A stretch of 64,000 nucleotides of DNA from Hermatobates lingyangjiaoensis (Eukaryota > Arthropoda > Insecta > Hemiptera > Hermatobatidae). The notes beneath the pieces were generated by a model. That model ran no database searches. It was not told where the DNA came from and saw only the letters and a program-made list of their open reading frames with translations. The stretch lies in contig JAPFBL010000324.1 of NCBI GenBank assembly GCA_026182355.1, positions 248,001-312,000 of the forward strand, read 5' to 3'. The translations under genes were made by a program, and so were the position numbers. This document shows, piece after piece, positions 13,601 to 22,866 of this stretch. Position 1 is the stretch's first letter; each line of letters begins with the position of its first letter.

Positions 13601-16600
13601 ATATATTATTTTATTTTCTAAATTTAATGTCAATGAAATATGTAAAACACGTCTAAATGAAAATAATTAATTACATAAATTTAGTTTTTGTATTTTAAAT
13701 GGCATTAAAACTATAAATATATCTATTTTTATTTTTTTAGTCTTTACTTTTTTGTTGTATGACATGCCACGAAAGTTTAGTTTTGATTTTGTAAAATTTG
13801 ATACTCGGAACTCAAAAGGTCTACATCACTGGTCTATAATCTAAAACAATATCTGCTACGCCCACAATAAGTTACCACTTCATTACTTAATAATAATAAA
13901 GTAAGTAATTACTTAATAAATAAAACACAGTAAACTTGTTTACCGGTTATATCATAAATGCTGAGTCGTAACACCCCACCACAAATCTTGGATTGGTCAC
14001 CAACACATTTTGCGTCACAGTTCTCTGGATCAGCCAAGTACGTAAATGAAGGTCTTTTAACATCGCAAAAACATTCATGCCTGAAACAAACATTATTTAT
14101 AATAGCAATATTTACAAATATAACGCGAGTCTGTTTGTTTAAGTATATGTTTATAATTTATCAAAATATCTGAAAATCTAAACAAAGCAGTTGTCTATAA
14201 CTTGACGTGTTTATTAGCATAAATACTCATTTAGTTATTATTTTTTTTTTATCTTACTCTGGTAGGATTAAAAATAAAATTATAGTTTGTCTCTTTTTTT
14301 TCAAACCATCTAGTTCAAATTTAACATACAAACCCATTTTCAAACAAATCAAAATTGAAGTATTTGCATTGCTTGTTTGAGTATTGAGTTATTGGAAGCA
14401 ACACCCCGTTCCAATTATCCTTCAATTTAAATCACTGGAAAATCCTCTAATATTCTTTGTACAAAGTAAGGCAACAGATTCATTAAGAATTCAACAGTTA
14501 ATCTATAGCAATATCTTGTTATAAATACATCCATAATTTTTTCACACTACTTTCCAGGAAGCCCAAAAAACGTTTCAAGAGGATTTACCCAAGAGACTAA
14601 TTGGAAAAAAACCAAATTATTTTTATTGTTTTCATTATCATATATGACATTTTGTTATTTTATTTTTGTCCTTTATTTCTTTTTCCATAGTAATATAATA
14701 AGTTTTGATCCATTGTAAGAAGTACAATCAGTGGATGGTATTAATGGAAACATTTACTATTTGGCGGTGTGGATATAAAGTAATAAGCTTGGTTTAGTGT
14801 TAAAAAACATATTCTGAAAACATAAAATATACCATAATGCGCCTTTAGGTTGATATCATTTCGAAAATAAAACTCATCCACACATTCTGTGCTACTTTTA
14901 GGTATAATTTCAGTTTGATATTTTCATTTTTCAATTGACAATTGACTGACAATTGGACAATTCATTTTTTCGCTTTCAATTGGTTTGGCTGGTAGCTTCC
15001 TCACAAGCTTTCAGATAAAATCATAATTTAATTTATTTCGGTATGCGAGTCTACTTGGACCCCCTCTTTCTACTTGTCACTTCTATCTGATCTCACTTTT
15101 AAGTTTCTTAAAAGCTTTACCTTGATACTTTACTATAAGTAAAGTATAGTGATCGTGAAAAAATTCGATCTCGAGATTTTGACGGAATTACATGTTTTGA
15201 GGTCCCAGAAGTCGTTTTATGAAGTTTTTACGATGATGTCTGGTGTTGTGTGGTGTGGTGGTGCGTGGGTGGGTGCGTGTGTTAGCATTGCTTGTTACCA
15301 CGCTACGGTCCAGAATCTTTGATGGATCAAGTTGATATTTTACACAAAAATGGGCCCCATTTAGACGAAGATCCCTATTGTTTGGGAAGAATTATGCATG
15401 ATGGGAAAGTCACTTTTTTTGCCAAAAACCGTTTTTTTAAAAACATTTATTTCTCCTAAACTACTAACCCTAGAGTTTTGAGATTTTGACATTATCTTTG
15501 AGGTTACAAATGGAACAAACGAAAAATATATTCAGAATTTTAAATCAACAGGAAATATTTTTTTTTCAATAAAATGTACAAATTTTGACTTATAAATCAA
15601 TCTCAAACCTTGTGAGAGCGATACAAGCCATACTGTTTGACGGACAAGAATGAAACTATGCCTATAAATAGAACATTATATGGAGAATGAGTTGAGATAT
15701 TTTTTTCTAAAATTACATTCGCTAAAGGGGCGTTAGAGTACGATTTGTGTTTTCAGAAAATGTTTTTTTGACGCTAAACGGCTCGTTAAAAAATTATGAA
15801 AATTTGACCAAAAATGGAACAAAAAATTAGCAATTCATAAAAAAAAAATCATGAAGTTTCAATTACGGAAAAGAGCAATAACGATATAAAAACTCTTTGT
15901 TTATTCTAGACTAAGAGATCACCTGCTATACTTGTCGAATTTTTTGTATTTTTTTACATTGTTTACATTGACTTAGAAATTTTTTGAGCGAATCCACTGA
16001 GATAAAATTGATGTTTCTAATGGAAAAATGAAAATATATTATTGACTTATAAGAGATGTAAGAGGAATAATATTGTGCAGGTAAATGATAACACTCATTA
16101 AAAAAAAAATCGTATATATGTTATTTGACAAAGGGGAAGGAAAATGATCTTATTAAATACTAAGAAGCCATAAAATTCCCAGTATAATAATTCTGTTAAA
16201 AACCAAAAATGTAAAAGATAATTCAAAATATAAATCTTTCGTTTAGAGATTAATAACTGTAATTATCGTACATCTTTAATTAACAAATCACCTTAAAACA
16301 ACATTTTCTTCGCTGTTTAAGATGTTTTTCAGAGAAAAAAAGGGTATTTTACTGTTTTAAATTTGAAAATTTTACATTAATATTCAATGTAGAAGGATGT
16401 TAAGTAAACGATGTAAGAAATCTACTGGCTATTTGAACAATAGCCATGTTCTCTTGTAGGATAATATTTCGTTTCAAGAAATGTTCACATTGGTTTTTCA
16501 AAAATGTTATTACTGCTGTTGTTATACTAATGAAATTATTTGCAAAAAATAAATTATTTGTGATGTACAAAAATAAGCTTATAAATTGATATGTCCTTCA

Positions 16601-19165
16601 ATCACTATCTGTACTACCTCACGAATGCAATGCTAATAATTATATCCCATTTAGATATATACGTTATGCTTAAATGATACGTTATGTTTTATATACTCAA
16701 GAAATTTGACATTGAGTTACTTATAGTAAAGTAGAGTGTAGGCCACTCCAGATTTTTTTTTAATAATTGTGAAGGTTAACAAAGCAGAGTTCACTATGAG
16801 AATTTTAAAGGGAACATCTTTTTCAGAATGACATTAATATCATCATTCATTCTCAAACCTGTTGCCAAATATTCTATCTTTTTCCCAAAATACATAAACT
16901 TTTTCAAATGCCTGACTCGACTCCTCTTCCCCTGGTATGCCCATAGTATCTCTCTATGCCTGTTTTTTTTATTGTTTAAATTGATCCCCTAGAGGGTGAA
17001 TCACTAGTCAGATAATATCTGACTGGTGATTCTACAGATTGTGCATTGGGAGTCCTAAATGTTGCCAAACTCCAAGTATATTTTGAGTAGGGCTCTTTAA
17101 TGAGTATCTGTATCGTACGGACTCGGGACCGACGGCTTAACATCCTCTCCGAGGGACGACGTATCAGATTTATTTACTTCCCGCGTGAATAAATCGAGGA
17201 CCAGGTGGGGATCGAACTCCCGACTACCAGCCCAGAGGCGTTAACCACCGAGCTAACCTGGCCTCTATGCTTGTCTTACAGGATGGCATTAAGCATTCGT
17301 CCACTTCTTTTTACAGTCTCTTGTTTCGATTCAACCTTCCCTCTGTAAAGATACCTTTGCTAGCTCCAACTCCTGAATAACTTTTATCTTCCCTAAAATC
17401 CCGACCATACCCATAATACCTAACAAACTGGCTGGGAGGCTATATAACCAATAAACGAGGTAAGGCGAAGTTTTATAATAATATTATAAAACTTATAACA
17501 ATATTATAAGCTTTCTACCTCTGTGGTACTAACAATGTGCATATGATTAATTTATTGTTACAAACCATAGTCAGATAATTACCACCACATTGTTAAGGTA
17601 AAATTTCAATATAAATATTGGCTATTGCATGCTTTATTTTATTTTTATTTACATTACTTAAATAATTTATTTTATTAAATTCTGTAATAAGTAATTACAT
17701 TCATTTGTAATTGAAACGGAAAAGGCTATGTTGTGATCTAGTACACAACAGAGCGATGTACGTCATCCTTTGAGAGGGATGTTGCTAATAAATTGCCGTC
17801 TTATTTAACTGAACTGTTGACTCAAATCATCATGCAGAAAAGTACCGACTTCATTTTTACTTAAGTGACTTCTTAGTTCCTTTCTTGAGCATTTTTAAAC
17901 TTTTAGACAAATAAAATTCAAAACAATTTATCGAATTTTAATATATTAAAACTTTTTTTTTTTTTTGACGCCATATATTAAAATCTTGTGTTGGATGCAA
18001 TAGAATTTTCATTATAAACATATATTTGGTAAAAACAATTTTTAAACTTTTAGACAGATAGAATTTTGTTTATTCTACTTTAATTTCAATTTAATTTTAT
18101 TTATTTTAATTAAGTATAGCTTAGTCTGCATGTACGTCTGTAGATAAAATGGAAATATATCAAAATACTTGCTATGCATTTATTACGCATGAAGTACAAG
18201 TGACATCCACTTTTGTGGTTGCATTAATCATGGCAATATATTTATTATCTATATATTACTATTCTTTGTTTGAAATCCTTTTATAGTCAGTCAGAGCTCT
18301 TTAAAACTTTGTTTACCTCTATTCCAGAGCAGTTTTCACACTGTCACTCTGAGAGTCAATTTCCTAACTACTCTGATCACATCTTGTAACTATTAAATGT
18401 CAACTAAAAGTCAGAATTACCGAGATTTTAATCGAAATATTGTGGGAAGATTTTTACGAAATTAAAAAAAAAAAAGATTTTATTCAGGCAAAATATCCTC
18501 AAAAAATTACAATATTGATGAATAACTTGCTGTACCTTCTCAGAGTTAAAAGAAAGGTAAATATTAAATTTGTGGATTTAGGATATCCTGTTGAATCAAA
18601 TACATATAGACTGTGCAAACACAAAAACATACACGTAAACACACAAGAAACAGACACTATGAAAGACCAATTTACTAAACCTATTTTGTTGGACTCAGGG
18701 TATTTGAAAACGTGTATCCGTTAGTAAAGACTCGATATCAAGTTTGACCAGAACACAATATTAAAGATATAATTCAAGACAACTCTAAGGTAAAAAAAAA
18801 CAATGTGACACTTATTGATAACATCATAATTTTCTAAAACGTAAGCTCTATATTATAGTAAAACGGTGTATAAACCAAATATTAATTTTTTCATAATCGA
18901 TTAGAGTAGATCAAACTGAAATGTATCAAAGTGAAATACTAATTATGGCTCTACTGGTAGGTAAGCTCACTAAATTGTTAATGTTAAAATTGATATTGAA
19001 TTCATCCATACCCATGTTGCAAACCTGCATAGTTCATGGCATTTTTTTTACAATTCTGAATACATAAGTCGGGAGTTAATGTTCTTCGGAAATTAGTAAA
19101 GTTTCCAGACAGTAGTCTAGCCGTTACTGAAATCTCCTTGTAACAACCAATGTATCTGACTGCAT
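119..19165 (-). CDS. Three-WSC-domain glucan-recognition protein (GNBP/beta-GRP type), 13 exons, N-terminus missing
   Basis: Thirteen exons join in frame (119-220, 1781-1882, 4194-4339, 5856-6098, 6548-6714, 7335-7459, 8657-9009, 9262-9395, 10210-10366, 10879-11018, 12369-12537, 13944-14080, 19012-19165) to give 709 visible residues. Domains in order: WSC1 about 1-97, WSC2 98-200, WSC3 201-297, each with the eight cysteines of the family; a Thr/Arg/Pro-rich linker about 298-350; a GH16-like domain from about 375 to the stop. WSC domains are carbohydrate-binding modules; the C-terminal part matches arthropod Gram-negative-binding/beta-1,3-glucan-recognition proteins along its whole length. The motif that carries the catalytic glutamates in active relatives (SGEID.ME.RGN) is SGRLRIAMARGN at 529-540, so the protein is probably a non-enzymatic glucan receptor. 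Role in innate immunity is inference from the family. No signal-peptide exon was found upstream of 19165; the first visible exon starts in phase 1, so at least one more exon exists. Confidence 0.9.
815..847 (+). ncRNA. Hammerhead-like motif, family Y
   Basis: Stem I strands TCTC (815-818) and GAGA (844-847) pair. The core is CTGATGA, one extra base, a short stem II (GG with CA, one pair lost), GAAA, the palindrome AATT as stem III, and A at the cleavage position. It is a solo copy in the last intron. Confidence 0.5.
1096..1134 (-). ncRNA. Hammerhead-like motif, family Z, left arm
   Basis: Same sequence as the right-arm copy at 1376-1414 and intact in every core position; points toward the outer left end of the inverted repeat. 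Confidence 0.6.
1376..1414 (+). ncRNA. Hammerhead-like motif, family Z, right arm
   Basis: Stem I GTC (1376-1378) pairs with GAC (1412-1414). Core CTGATGA 1379-1385, extra T, stem II GAATG/CATTC (five pairs, loop TTGAT), GAAA 1402-1405, stem III palindrome ACATGT 1405-1410, and C1411 as the cleavage base, giving the canonical GUC triplet. This is the best hammerhead match in the window; the only departure is one extra base between CTGATGA and stem II. Confidence 0.65.
1407..1550 (+). CDS. Short conserved open frame starting inside the ribozyme
   Basis: ATG at 1407 lies within stem III of the hammerhead-like motif. The frame reads MSTIGDVLYCVDEI then RVLFRKIEKLVKKQ and SAKFGVIFNN before it diverges. 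The same frame occurs inverted (from about 1103 downward) and, diverged, at 50655-50775. No domain recognised; probably the start of a retroelement ORF rather than a host gene. Confidence 0.35.
   Translation: MSTIGDVLYCVDEITRVLFRKIEKLVKKQVSAKFGVIFNNVYMYMKV
1781..1882 (-). CDS. GH16-like domain exon of the WSC-GNBP gene
   Basis: A 34-codon exon, phase 0 at both ends, acceptor ttttcag and donor AAG/gtaaat. It reads FYLTVGLSVGGIRNFPDG and ends KPWRNIGTK, which aligns with the family segment FYLILNVAVGG...FPD.....KPW.N. The conserved Asn of ILNVAVGG is replaced (TVGLSVGG). Confidence 0.9.
1883..4193. other. 2.3-kb intron with family X repeat pieces
   Basis: AT-rich intron without exon candidates. 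Family X foldback pieces lie at about 3130-3255 (minus) and 3755-3862 (plus); the plus piece has a decayed hammerhead-like core at 3773-3815 in which CTGACGA has become CTAACGA. Nothing else recognised. Confidence 0.6.
4194..4339 (-). CDS. GH16-like domain exon of the WSC-GNBP gene
   Basis: Acceptor gttttag, donor GAG/gttagt; phase 1 in, phase 0 out. It reads DDVKFLVDGKMVEGLIPG near its start and VRMAPFDQE at its end. The family counterparts are I.F.VDG and W...KMAPFDQEFY. Joining to the previous exon restores WTPDDVKF across the splice. Confidence 0.9.
4969..5222 (+). pseudogene. Penelope-like reverse transcriptase fragment
   Basis: Conceptual translation gives GLGMGHPTST, then LEKVF, SRYFDDSFLIVNNENEE, HLNSIKLK and, after a one-base shift, FTQEIEMYNF. 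These match in order the GLAMGSPLSP, lE, RYVDD.F, lN and iKFT.E.E blocks of RTs in the Penelope-like class (also related to telomerase RT). An in-frame TAA after the first block and the frameshift near 5180 make it a pseudogene. It sits in an intron of the WSC-GNBP gene on the opposite strand. Confidence 0.7.
5217..5421 (-). repeat. tRNA-derived SINE copy 1
   Basis: The minus strand starts with a tRNA-like head (box A-like TAGCTCAGTGG) and continues with the shared body containing TTCACGCGGGA and the GACGTTAA...GGTCCCGAGCC segment. Box B is damaged in this copy. Same family as the copies at 6360, 17045, 23383, 37985 and 44533. Confidence 0.8.
5856..6098 (-). CDS. GH16-like domain exon carrying the altered active-site motif
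   Basis: Phase 1 to phase 1, acceptor gtctgacag, donor CCAG/gtgaat; 243 bases. It starts ELWLEPKRLVYGPEY and contains SGRLRIAMARGN where active GH16 laminarinases have SGEIDIMESRGN, so both catalytic acids are missing. The exon ends FHNYSMIWTP, matching FH.Y...WTP. It is much more GC-rich than the surrounding introns, and the complementary strand is open here only as a shadow. Confidence 0.92.
6360..6490 (-). repeat. SINE tail fragment, copy 2
   Basis: Only the 3' part of the SINE (the segment around ATCGTACAGGCTCGAGACC) is present; the tRNA head is missing. It lies in a short intron close to the next exon. Confidence 0.6.
6548..6714 (-). CDS. GH16-like domain exon of the WSC-GNBP gene
   Basis: Phase 2 in, phase 1 out; acceptor gtttcag, donor CCGG/gtaata. 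It encodes CTGELFSTECERQ, AILPPIESARLTTK, FRYGRVEIRARLPKGDW, which are diagnostic blocks of the beta-glucan recognition protein family (CTG...C...ILPPI.SARL.TK.SF.F.YGRVEVRAKLPKGDW). Confidence 0.93.
6762..7170 (+). mobile_element. 5'-truncated Jockey-like LINE 3' end
   Basis: Starts inside the last part of the LINE ORF: RLESIDEFTNRL, TNMDAKILPHPNPLF and IPQPY align with MESIDSYITRL, THPNLL and LPQPH of the LINE at 63714-64000. The 3' UTR similarity continues (GGAACTGCTA and following). 5' truncation is typical of LINE insertion. It lies in an intron, antisense to the gene. Confidence 0.7.
7335..7459 (-). CDS. GH16-like domain exon of the WSC-GNBP gene
   Basis: Phase 0 in, phase 2 out; acceptor ctttttcag, donor AAAG/gtgagc; 125 bases. 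It reads DYEFVTYSDSDDVSYIRN followed by GKLVIKPKMYDEDFI, matching EF..Y......SYV..G.L.IKP of the family. Confidence 0.9.
7460..8656. other. 1.2-kb intron, nothing recognised
   Basis: AT-rich, with poly-T runs near 7985 and 8040 and an open frame at 7720-7938 with no domain or splice support. I see no repeat family or gene. Confidence 0.5.
8657..9009 (-). CDS. Thr-rich linker plus start of GH16-like domain
   Basis: Phase 1 in (acceptor attgtag), phase 0 out (CCCCA/gtaagg), 353 bases. The first half encodes a mucin-like linker of Thr with Arg and Pro (about residues 305-350), a likely O-glycosylated spacer. The second half reads ACSGQLIFSEQFNAPINRQF then WRHSIFMPAS, the usual N-terminal strand of the GH16-like fold. 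The long open frame on the plus strand opposite is a mirror of the Thr codons. Confidence 0.9.
9262..9395 (-). CDS. WSC3, second half
   Basis: Phase 2 in, phase 1 out. The acceptor is gattctag; the donor ACAG/gtcctt is weak. It encodes VQCFCGDVKPSE, then NQCHISCPVEGTHHCGGSW and the closing WRVLIYET of a WSC domain, supplying the last five of its eight cysteines. Confidence 0.88.
9396..10209. other. 0.8-kb intron, nothing recognised
   Basis: AT-rich intron. The minus-strand frame at 9559-9780 is low-complexity and unsupported. Confidence 0.5.
10210..10366 (-). CDS. WSC3, first half
   Basis: Phase 1 in, phase 2 out; acceptor gctttcag, consensus donor gtaagt. It encodes LLGCFNDEGVRMLSG, then KKCLNIC and YQYAGVEY, the opening GCF and the C..C...YAG.. 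blocks of WSC. An open frame on the opposite strand here is a shadow. Confidence 0.9.
10367..10878. other. 0.5-kb intron between WSC2 and WSC3, nothing recognised
   Basis: AT-rich intron with a short (AT-rich) run near 10750-10790. Minus-strand open frames here are readthrough from the neighbouring exon or low-complexity. Confidence 0.5.
10879..11018 (-). CDS. WSC2, second half
   Basis: Phase 2 in (acceptor ttctgcag), phase 1 out (ACAG/gtaaga). It encodes TQCHCDDEISMN, then FECSIPC and IRCGGDLRTAVY. The open frame continues past the donor into the intron, which is not coding. Confidence 0.9.
11356..11433 (-). other. Possible alternative cassette exon
   Basis: A 78-base segment with acceptor gtgcag, consensus donor gtaagt and an open phase 1-1 frame reading LENLCNMSFGFTNF. 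It lies between the two halves of WSC2, where a phase 1-1 exon cannot be used without skipping exons 12369-12537 and 10879-11018; that skip would keep the frame. No homology recognised. Confidence 0.25.
12369..12537 (-). CDS. WSC2, first half
   Basis: Phase 1 in (acceptor atttcag), phase 2 out (AATGG/gtaaga); 169 bases. It encodes NYLGCFANSYDYSLL, then LLTPEYCLGHC and YRYAGVQNG. The insert between the first and second cysteines is a little longer than in WSC1. Confidence 0.9.
13153..13831 (+). mobile_element. Internally deleted hAT transposon with target duplication
   Basis: Ends are CAGTGATGGC... and ...CATCACTG (terminal inverted repeat CAGTGATG with a similar following region). Flanks are CTCTATAA (13145-13152) and GTCTATAA (13832-13839): an 8-bp duplication with one mismatch, as hAT elements make. 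The interior keeps a transposase C-terminus, FTYFCESLFSSLNNIKTTNG, matching the hAT dimerisation region of ZBED/GTF2IRD2-like proteins, followed in another frame by LALKGPSINPKIEDLADKLQ. Decayed and non-autonomous. Confidence 0.85.
13944..14080 (-). CDS. WSC1, second half
   Basis: Phase 2 in (acceptor gtttcag), phase 1 out (ACCG/gtaaac). It encodes HECFCDVKRPSF, then ENCDAKCVGDQSKICGG and LRLSIYDIT. The plus-strand open frame over it is a shadow. Confidence 0.9.
15126..16760 (+). mobile_element. 1.6-kb Helitron-like non-autonomous element, copy 1
   Basis: Starts TACTTTACTATAAGTA and ends with its reverse complement TACTTATAGTAAAGTA followed by GAGTGTAGGCCACTCCAG. The opening (ACTATAAGTAAAG...AGTGATCGTGAAA, then a GT-rich stretch) resembles a 5' region common in invertebrate Helitrons. 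Near-identical to 30294-31904. No long ORF. Confidence 0.65.
17003..17266 (-). repeat. tRNA-derived SINE copy 3, most complete
   Basis: The minus strand begins at the right with a box A-like TTAGCTCGGTGGTTAACGC and a box B-like GAGTTCGATCC, then the body with TTTATTCACGCGGGAAG and the tail segment near AGGACTCCCAATGCAC. A 15-bp hairpin at 17003-17035 abuts its 3' end. Confidence 0.85.
17267..19011. other. Rest of the first visible intron, no gene seen
   Basis: AT-rich intron. The plus-strand frame 18440-18724 (94 residues, Lys-rich, ending TKPILLDSGYLKTCIR) has no recognisable domain and could be a retroelement scrap. Nothing else stands out. Confidence 0.4.
19012..19165 (-). CDS. WSC1, first half; most 5' exon found
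   Basis: Phase 1 in (acceptor gtttctag), phase 2 out (CATGG/gtatgg). It encodes VRYIGCYKE, then LTPDLCIQNC and MNYAGLQHG. The upstream frame includes a Met beyond the acceptor, but an acceptor at this point with phase 1, identical to the other WSC modules, argues that it is an internal exon. The intron to its left is the largest in the gene, about 4.9 kb. Confidence 0.9.
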
Positions 19166-20849
19166 CTAGAAACAACGAAATGAAATTATTCATTTTATCA
19201 TGCATTAAGTAAAATATATGTTCTGAAAATAATAACAATAAATTATATTTTTCATTAACAACGAAGCAGAATCATGTTAAGTAGATAATTGTAATGAATT
19301 ATTAATATACTTATTATCCATTCCTGGGTCAGAAAACTGTAAGTTGAGATTATTGCTAGCATCCTGTCGACTAGTGCTCCAATTTGTTCAATTTTCACAT
19401 TTGTTTATTTAATGTTGTAGTTTTTTTTTAAAAGTTATGTTATAAACATTATAGAAAACGTAAGTAAATTATATAGATTATATATTTGAACGGATTGAAG
19501 ATTGGACACAATTGTTTATGAAAAAGAAATTTAATTAAATGATACTTAAATAATACTGGCTTATAAACTTCAGGTAATAACAAAATCTATCCAACAAAAC
19601 AAATAATGATGTCCAAGTTCAACTTAAAAAGTGTTTTAAATTTCCATTTCTTCATGATTTCTCACAAGTAATTATAAAAATCTTTTAAAAAAAGTCTTAA
19701 ATTTTATGGTAAAAGAATAATATAAACTTCGTTTTTAAATATAGAAGGCAAAATTCTAAATAATCACAAATTAATCTTATATGTGGAATAAAGTGTGATG
19801 TACATAAAAATTTATTATGCAGGAAGAGAGCTCTTTTTGGATTAGTACAGAGCTCCTTCTCATAGTGATCAACTAGAACATTATTTAAGACAGTATCTGT
19901 GATGATACAGAGGTTGGCCTTGATGTATAATGGAGTTGTCTTTTCTTTTTCCTTTATTTTATTTCTTTCTTTCTTTTTTTTTTTTGTAAAATCCATTACG
20001 AGAAAGGAATTAGGTGCTTCCCTGACTGTCTTAATAATGCTTTTAGTCTAGATTATAATTGCCGCGTCCATCTTATTTGTACATTCCTTCTATACAAATT
20101 GAAAGCAGTATTAAATGGTCTAACTAAAACAGCCCTTTTACCTCTTTTAAAGGTAACTCTCCAAAACTTAATAGAAGGCAATCGCGTTTATAAAGTAAAA
20201 GATTTTTAGCAAACAATACCAAAAGTTTATAAAAGTGATCGACTTCTCTAAGGATAATTATAAAGTTCATTGAATAATTTCTATGGTGTTCTAGAAGTTT
20301 TGGCTACATTCAAGTGCTTATACCATGAATAGTTCAGTAGTAATATGTAACTGATACCACTCATCGTGATTTCGTAATGCTACTGATTTTTGCAGAGCTA
20401 ACAATCGTGTCTACTCACATCGCCTGATGTGTCCACCAGAAAAGGCCTGTTGTCTTTGAATTTACAAAAACTGAATCATGGACACTCTAAACGTATCTTT
20501 TACATAAAATTTCAAAATGAGAGATAAGAAAGGAAGTCAATTTGATTGCATGTCCATTCATGAAGAATAGAGGTTCGCGTCCAGTTAAGATAATGGACAC
20601 AACTCGGGTTAACATGATGCGGTTTTATTAGTTTGTATAAAAAGGTTGCCTTTGAGAGTAACTCTGGTAAATCTATCAGAAGGGATGATATAGAATTTCA
20701 GTTTCCTGCAACACTGGTTTGCTGTGTCTTAAAAACCACTATATATGAGGCCTTACAATTTAAACCTAGTCCAAGAGTAGTAGAATACTATTAAACCAGC
20801 TGGTCGTGTCTTTTGAATTTTAATGCAAGAGAAGTTGGAAGATAACAAT
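19166..20849. other. Gene-free AT-rich stretch
   Basis: This is where an upstream exon of the WSC-GNBP gene is expected, but I could not find a WSC or signal-peptide exon. Open frames are low-complexity (for example the Lys-rich frame at 19697-19996). Confidence 0.4.
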
Positions 20850-21345
20850 TTGATGACCCACTAGTTTTTACTGAGAACCTACATAAAATTGTTGAGCATC
20901 AGCGAGATTCTCCAGAGGTGGCTGAGTTTTGCGCTATGTTCAAGAAAGTGCAATTGTGACACAAACCTCGGCAAGCTAATTAATTAGTTGGGTGTGGAAG
21001 GGTCTGACGATTCATTTTCTAATTGAATGGAGCACCCCCGCACTGGAGCCTCAGGTTTAGATTGCAACTGAACACAATACTGCCAGACAGTGTCAAGATT
21101 AGCGAGACATTGGACTGTGGGGGCAAGATGATCGCGTTCTCTCAGATATCAAGATCCCACACTCTGCGATTTCTTTTCGTCTCTGGAGTTTATTACCCCC
21201 TCTTTCAAAAGACGTTGTTAAACTGAAGGCCCGAATAACAAAAGCTGCTATAACCACCAACAATGCAATTTTGGAACTTCTTTTTGTCAATAATTGGACT
21301 ACTGGCTTGATGTATGCTTCATGAATAACTTTGAACATTCCTTAA
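20850..21345 (+). pseudogene. Decayed DDE transposase (GAPPHW type)
   Basis: Three reading frames together give TENLHKIVEHQRDSPEVAEF, then NGAPPHWSLRFRLQLN and LPDS, then GGKMIAFSQISRS...FLFVSGV and LKARITKA. These match in order the RIWGTENPH...RDSPKVNVWC, QQDGAPPHW...VR..LN..LP and WP.RSPDLTP.DFFLWG blocks of an arthropod-rich DDE superfamily. The final Asp/Glu signature and frame are lost. Confidence 0.75.
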
Positions 21346-22850
21346 CTAAACTTGAAATTGCAGGATTTCAGGATATATCAATAGCGTGTTTATATCCTTT
21401 AACTAGTTTTCAAGGAATTCAAATAAATTCAATATGAAAATGTGCCTAAGACTTCGAGAAAATATCGTATTTTAATCTAAGTATTTTGCAATTGTTTGTG
21501 CTTTTCTTTTTGCACAAATAAACTACTAAATATACAAATATACTACTTTTACACAAACAAATATACTACTTTTTGCAGTAAACTACCATACCGATTTGGT
21601 TCATTCTTAGCGTGCATGCAGGGAATAGAGTCTGTTAAAGTGAAAAAAGTATCATAAACACAACTTTTTCTACATTAACACTTTCTTAAATTAGATATGA
21701 ACTAACTCTTCATCATTTTGAAAAAAAAATTTACCAGGAAAATTTTCATGAAAATGATACACGTTCCCTTCAAATTAGATGTCATTTGAGCGTTTTTGTA
21801 TTGTAAACGGACACATACGTACACACACAGAAACTAATTTTTATATTTATAGATTAGTCATACAATAGTTACTACACTTTTACTATAATTTATGTTTTAT
21901 TTTAATACCCTTTATTTCACTACATTTCTCTTTGTTCTTCTCTTCTAGTATATACAATTATTTTTATCATAGCATATAACATAACTGTATGATACAATCT
22001 TTTTCATTATAACAATAAATATGATTGCTCATGTTGCATTGAAATATATGCCATTTGCAGGGGTAGCTGTAGCAAATAAACTGTCTCACAACTTTTTCTC
22101 AATCTACAAGTATAGAGTTACAGAAGAGAATAGAACGAGAAAACATTATACCAGTCCAATGTGAAGATATGGAACATAGCCAATGAGGTCAAACTCACTA
22201 CAATACACGAAAAGTAAGTGAAAAGTTAAGGAAAGCATTTTAAAAGAATATAGTTTCCAATGAGAATAACCAAAGAAAAGTTTTACGTAATCAGTGCACT
22301 AATTACCAATTTCTAAGTTAATTCTTTTTAGGTTTGTTTCAAATATCCTTAATTTGTATACATTTTAATTTATGTAATTTTTTATTCCAGCATTTTTGGT
22401 TAAATTTATTGGTTTTTTGTTCATTTTTTTTAAAGTCTATCATAAATTAAATTATATAAATAATATTAATTTGCATATAATATTTTTTATTATTTTTGAA
22501 ACATTCATTGTTTATCTTTCTACTTTTTATTAACTAAATTAAAATATTTCCCCACTTTAATTTTCCTCTTTTTCTTAAAGGAGCATTCGGTTAGCTTAAT
22601 CTTTAAATACTATCACTTGAACGTAGACATGTCTGATCTGCGTCATCTTTCTCTTCTCATGACGGTTCAATAAAACAAGAGCTATTCAATTTTTGGTTTT
22701 TATTTATACATCTCTACTGTTGTTAATCCATATGTGAGGAAGAATACCAAAGTAAACATTTGTGACTCTAATATCTTGATACGAGTATTACGATAAAACC
22801 AAAGTAAACAAGTTTTAATCATTTAATTTGGTAGTATTTCCCTAATACAT
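21346..22850. other. Gene-free AT-rich stretch
   Basis: No exon or complete element seen. A decayed family Y piece lies near 22620-22690. Confidence 0.4.
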
Positions 22851-22866
22851 ATGCATATAATTCAAT

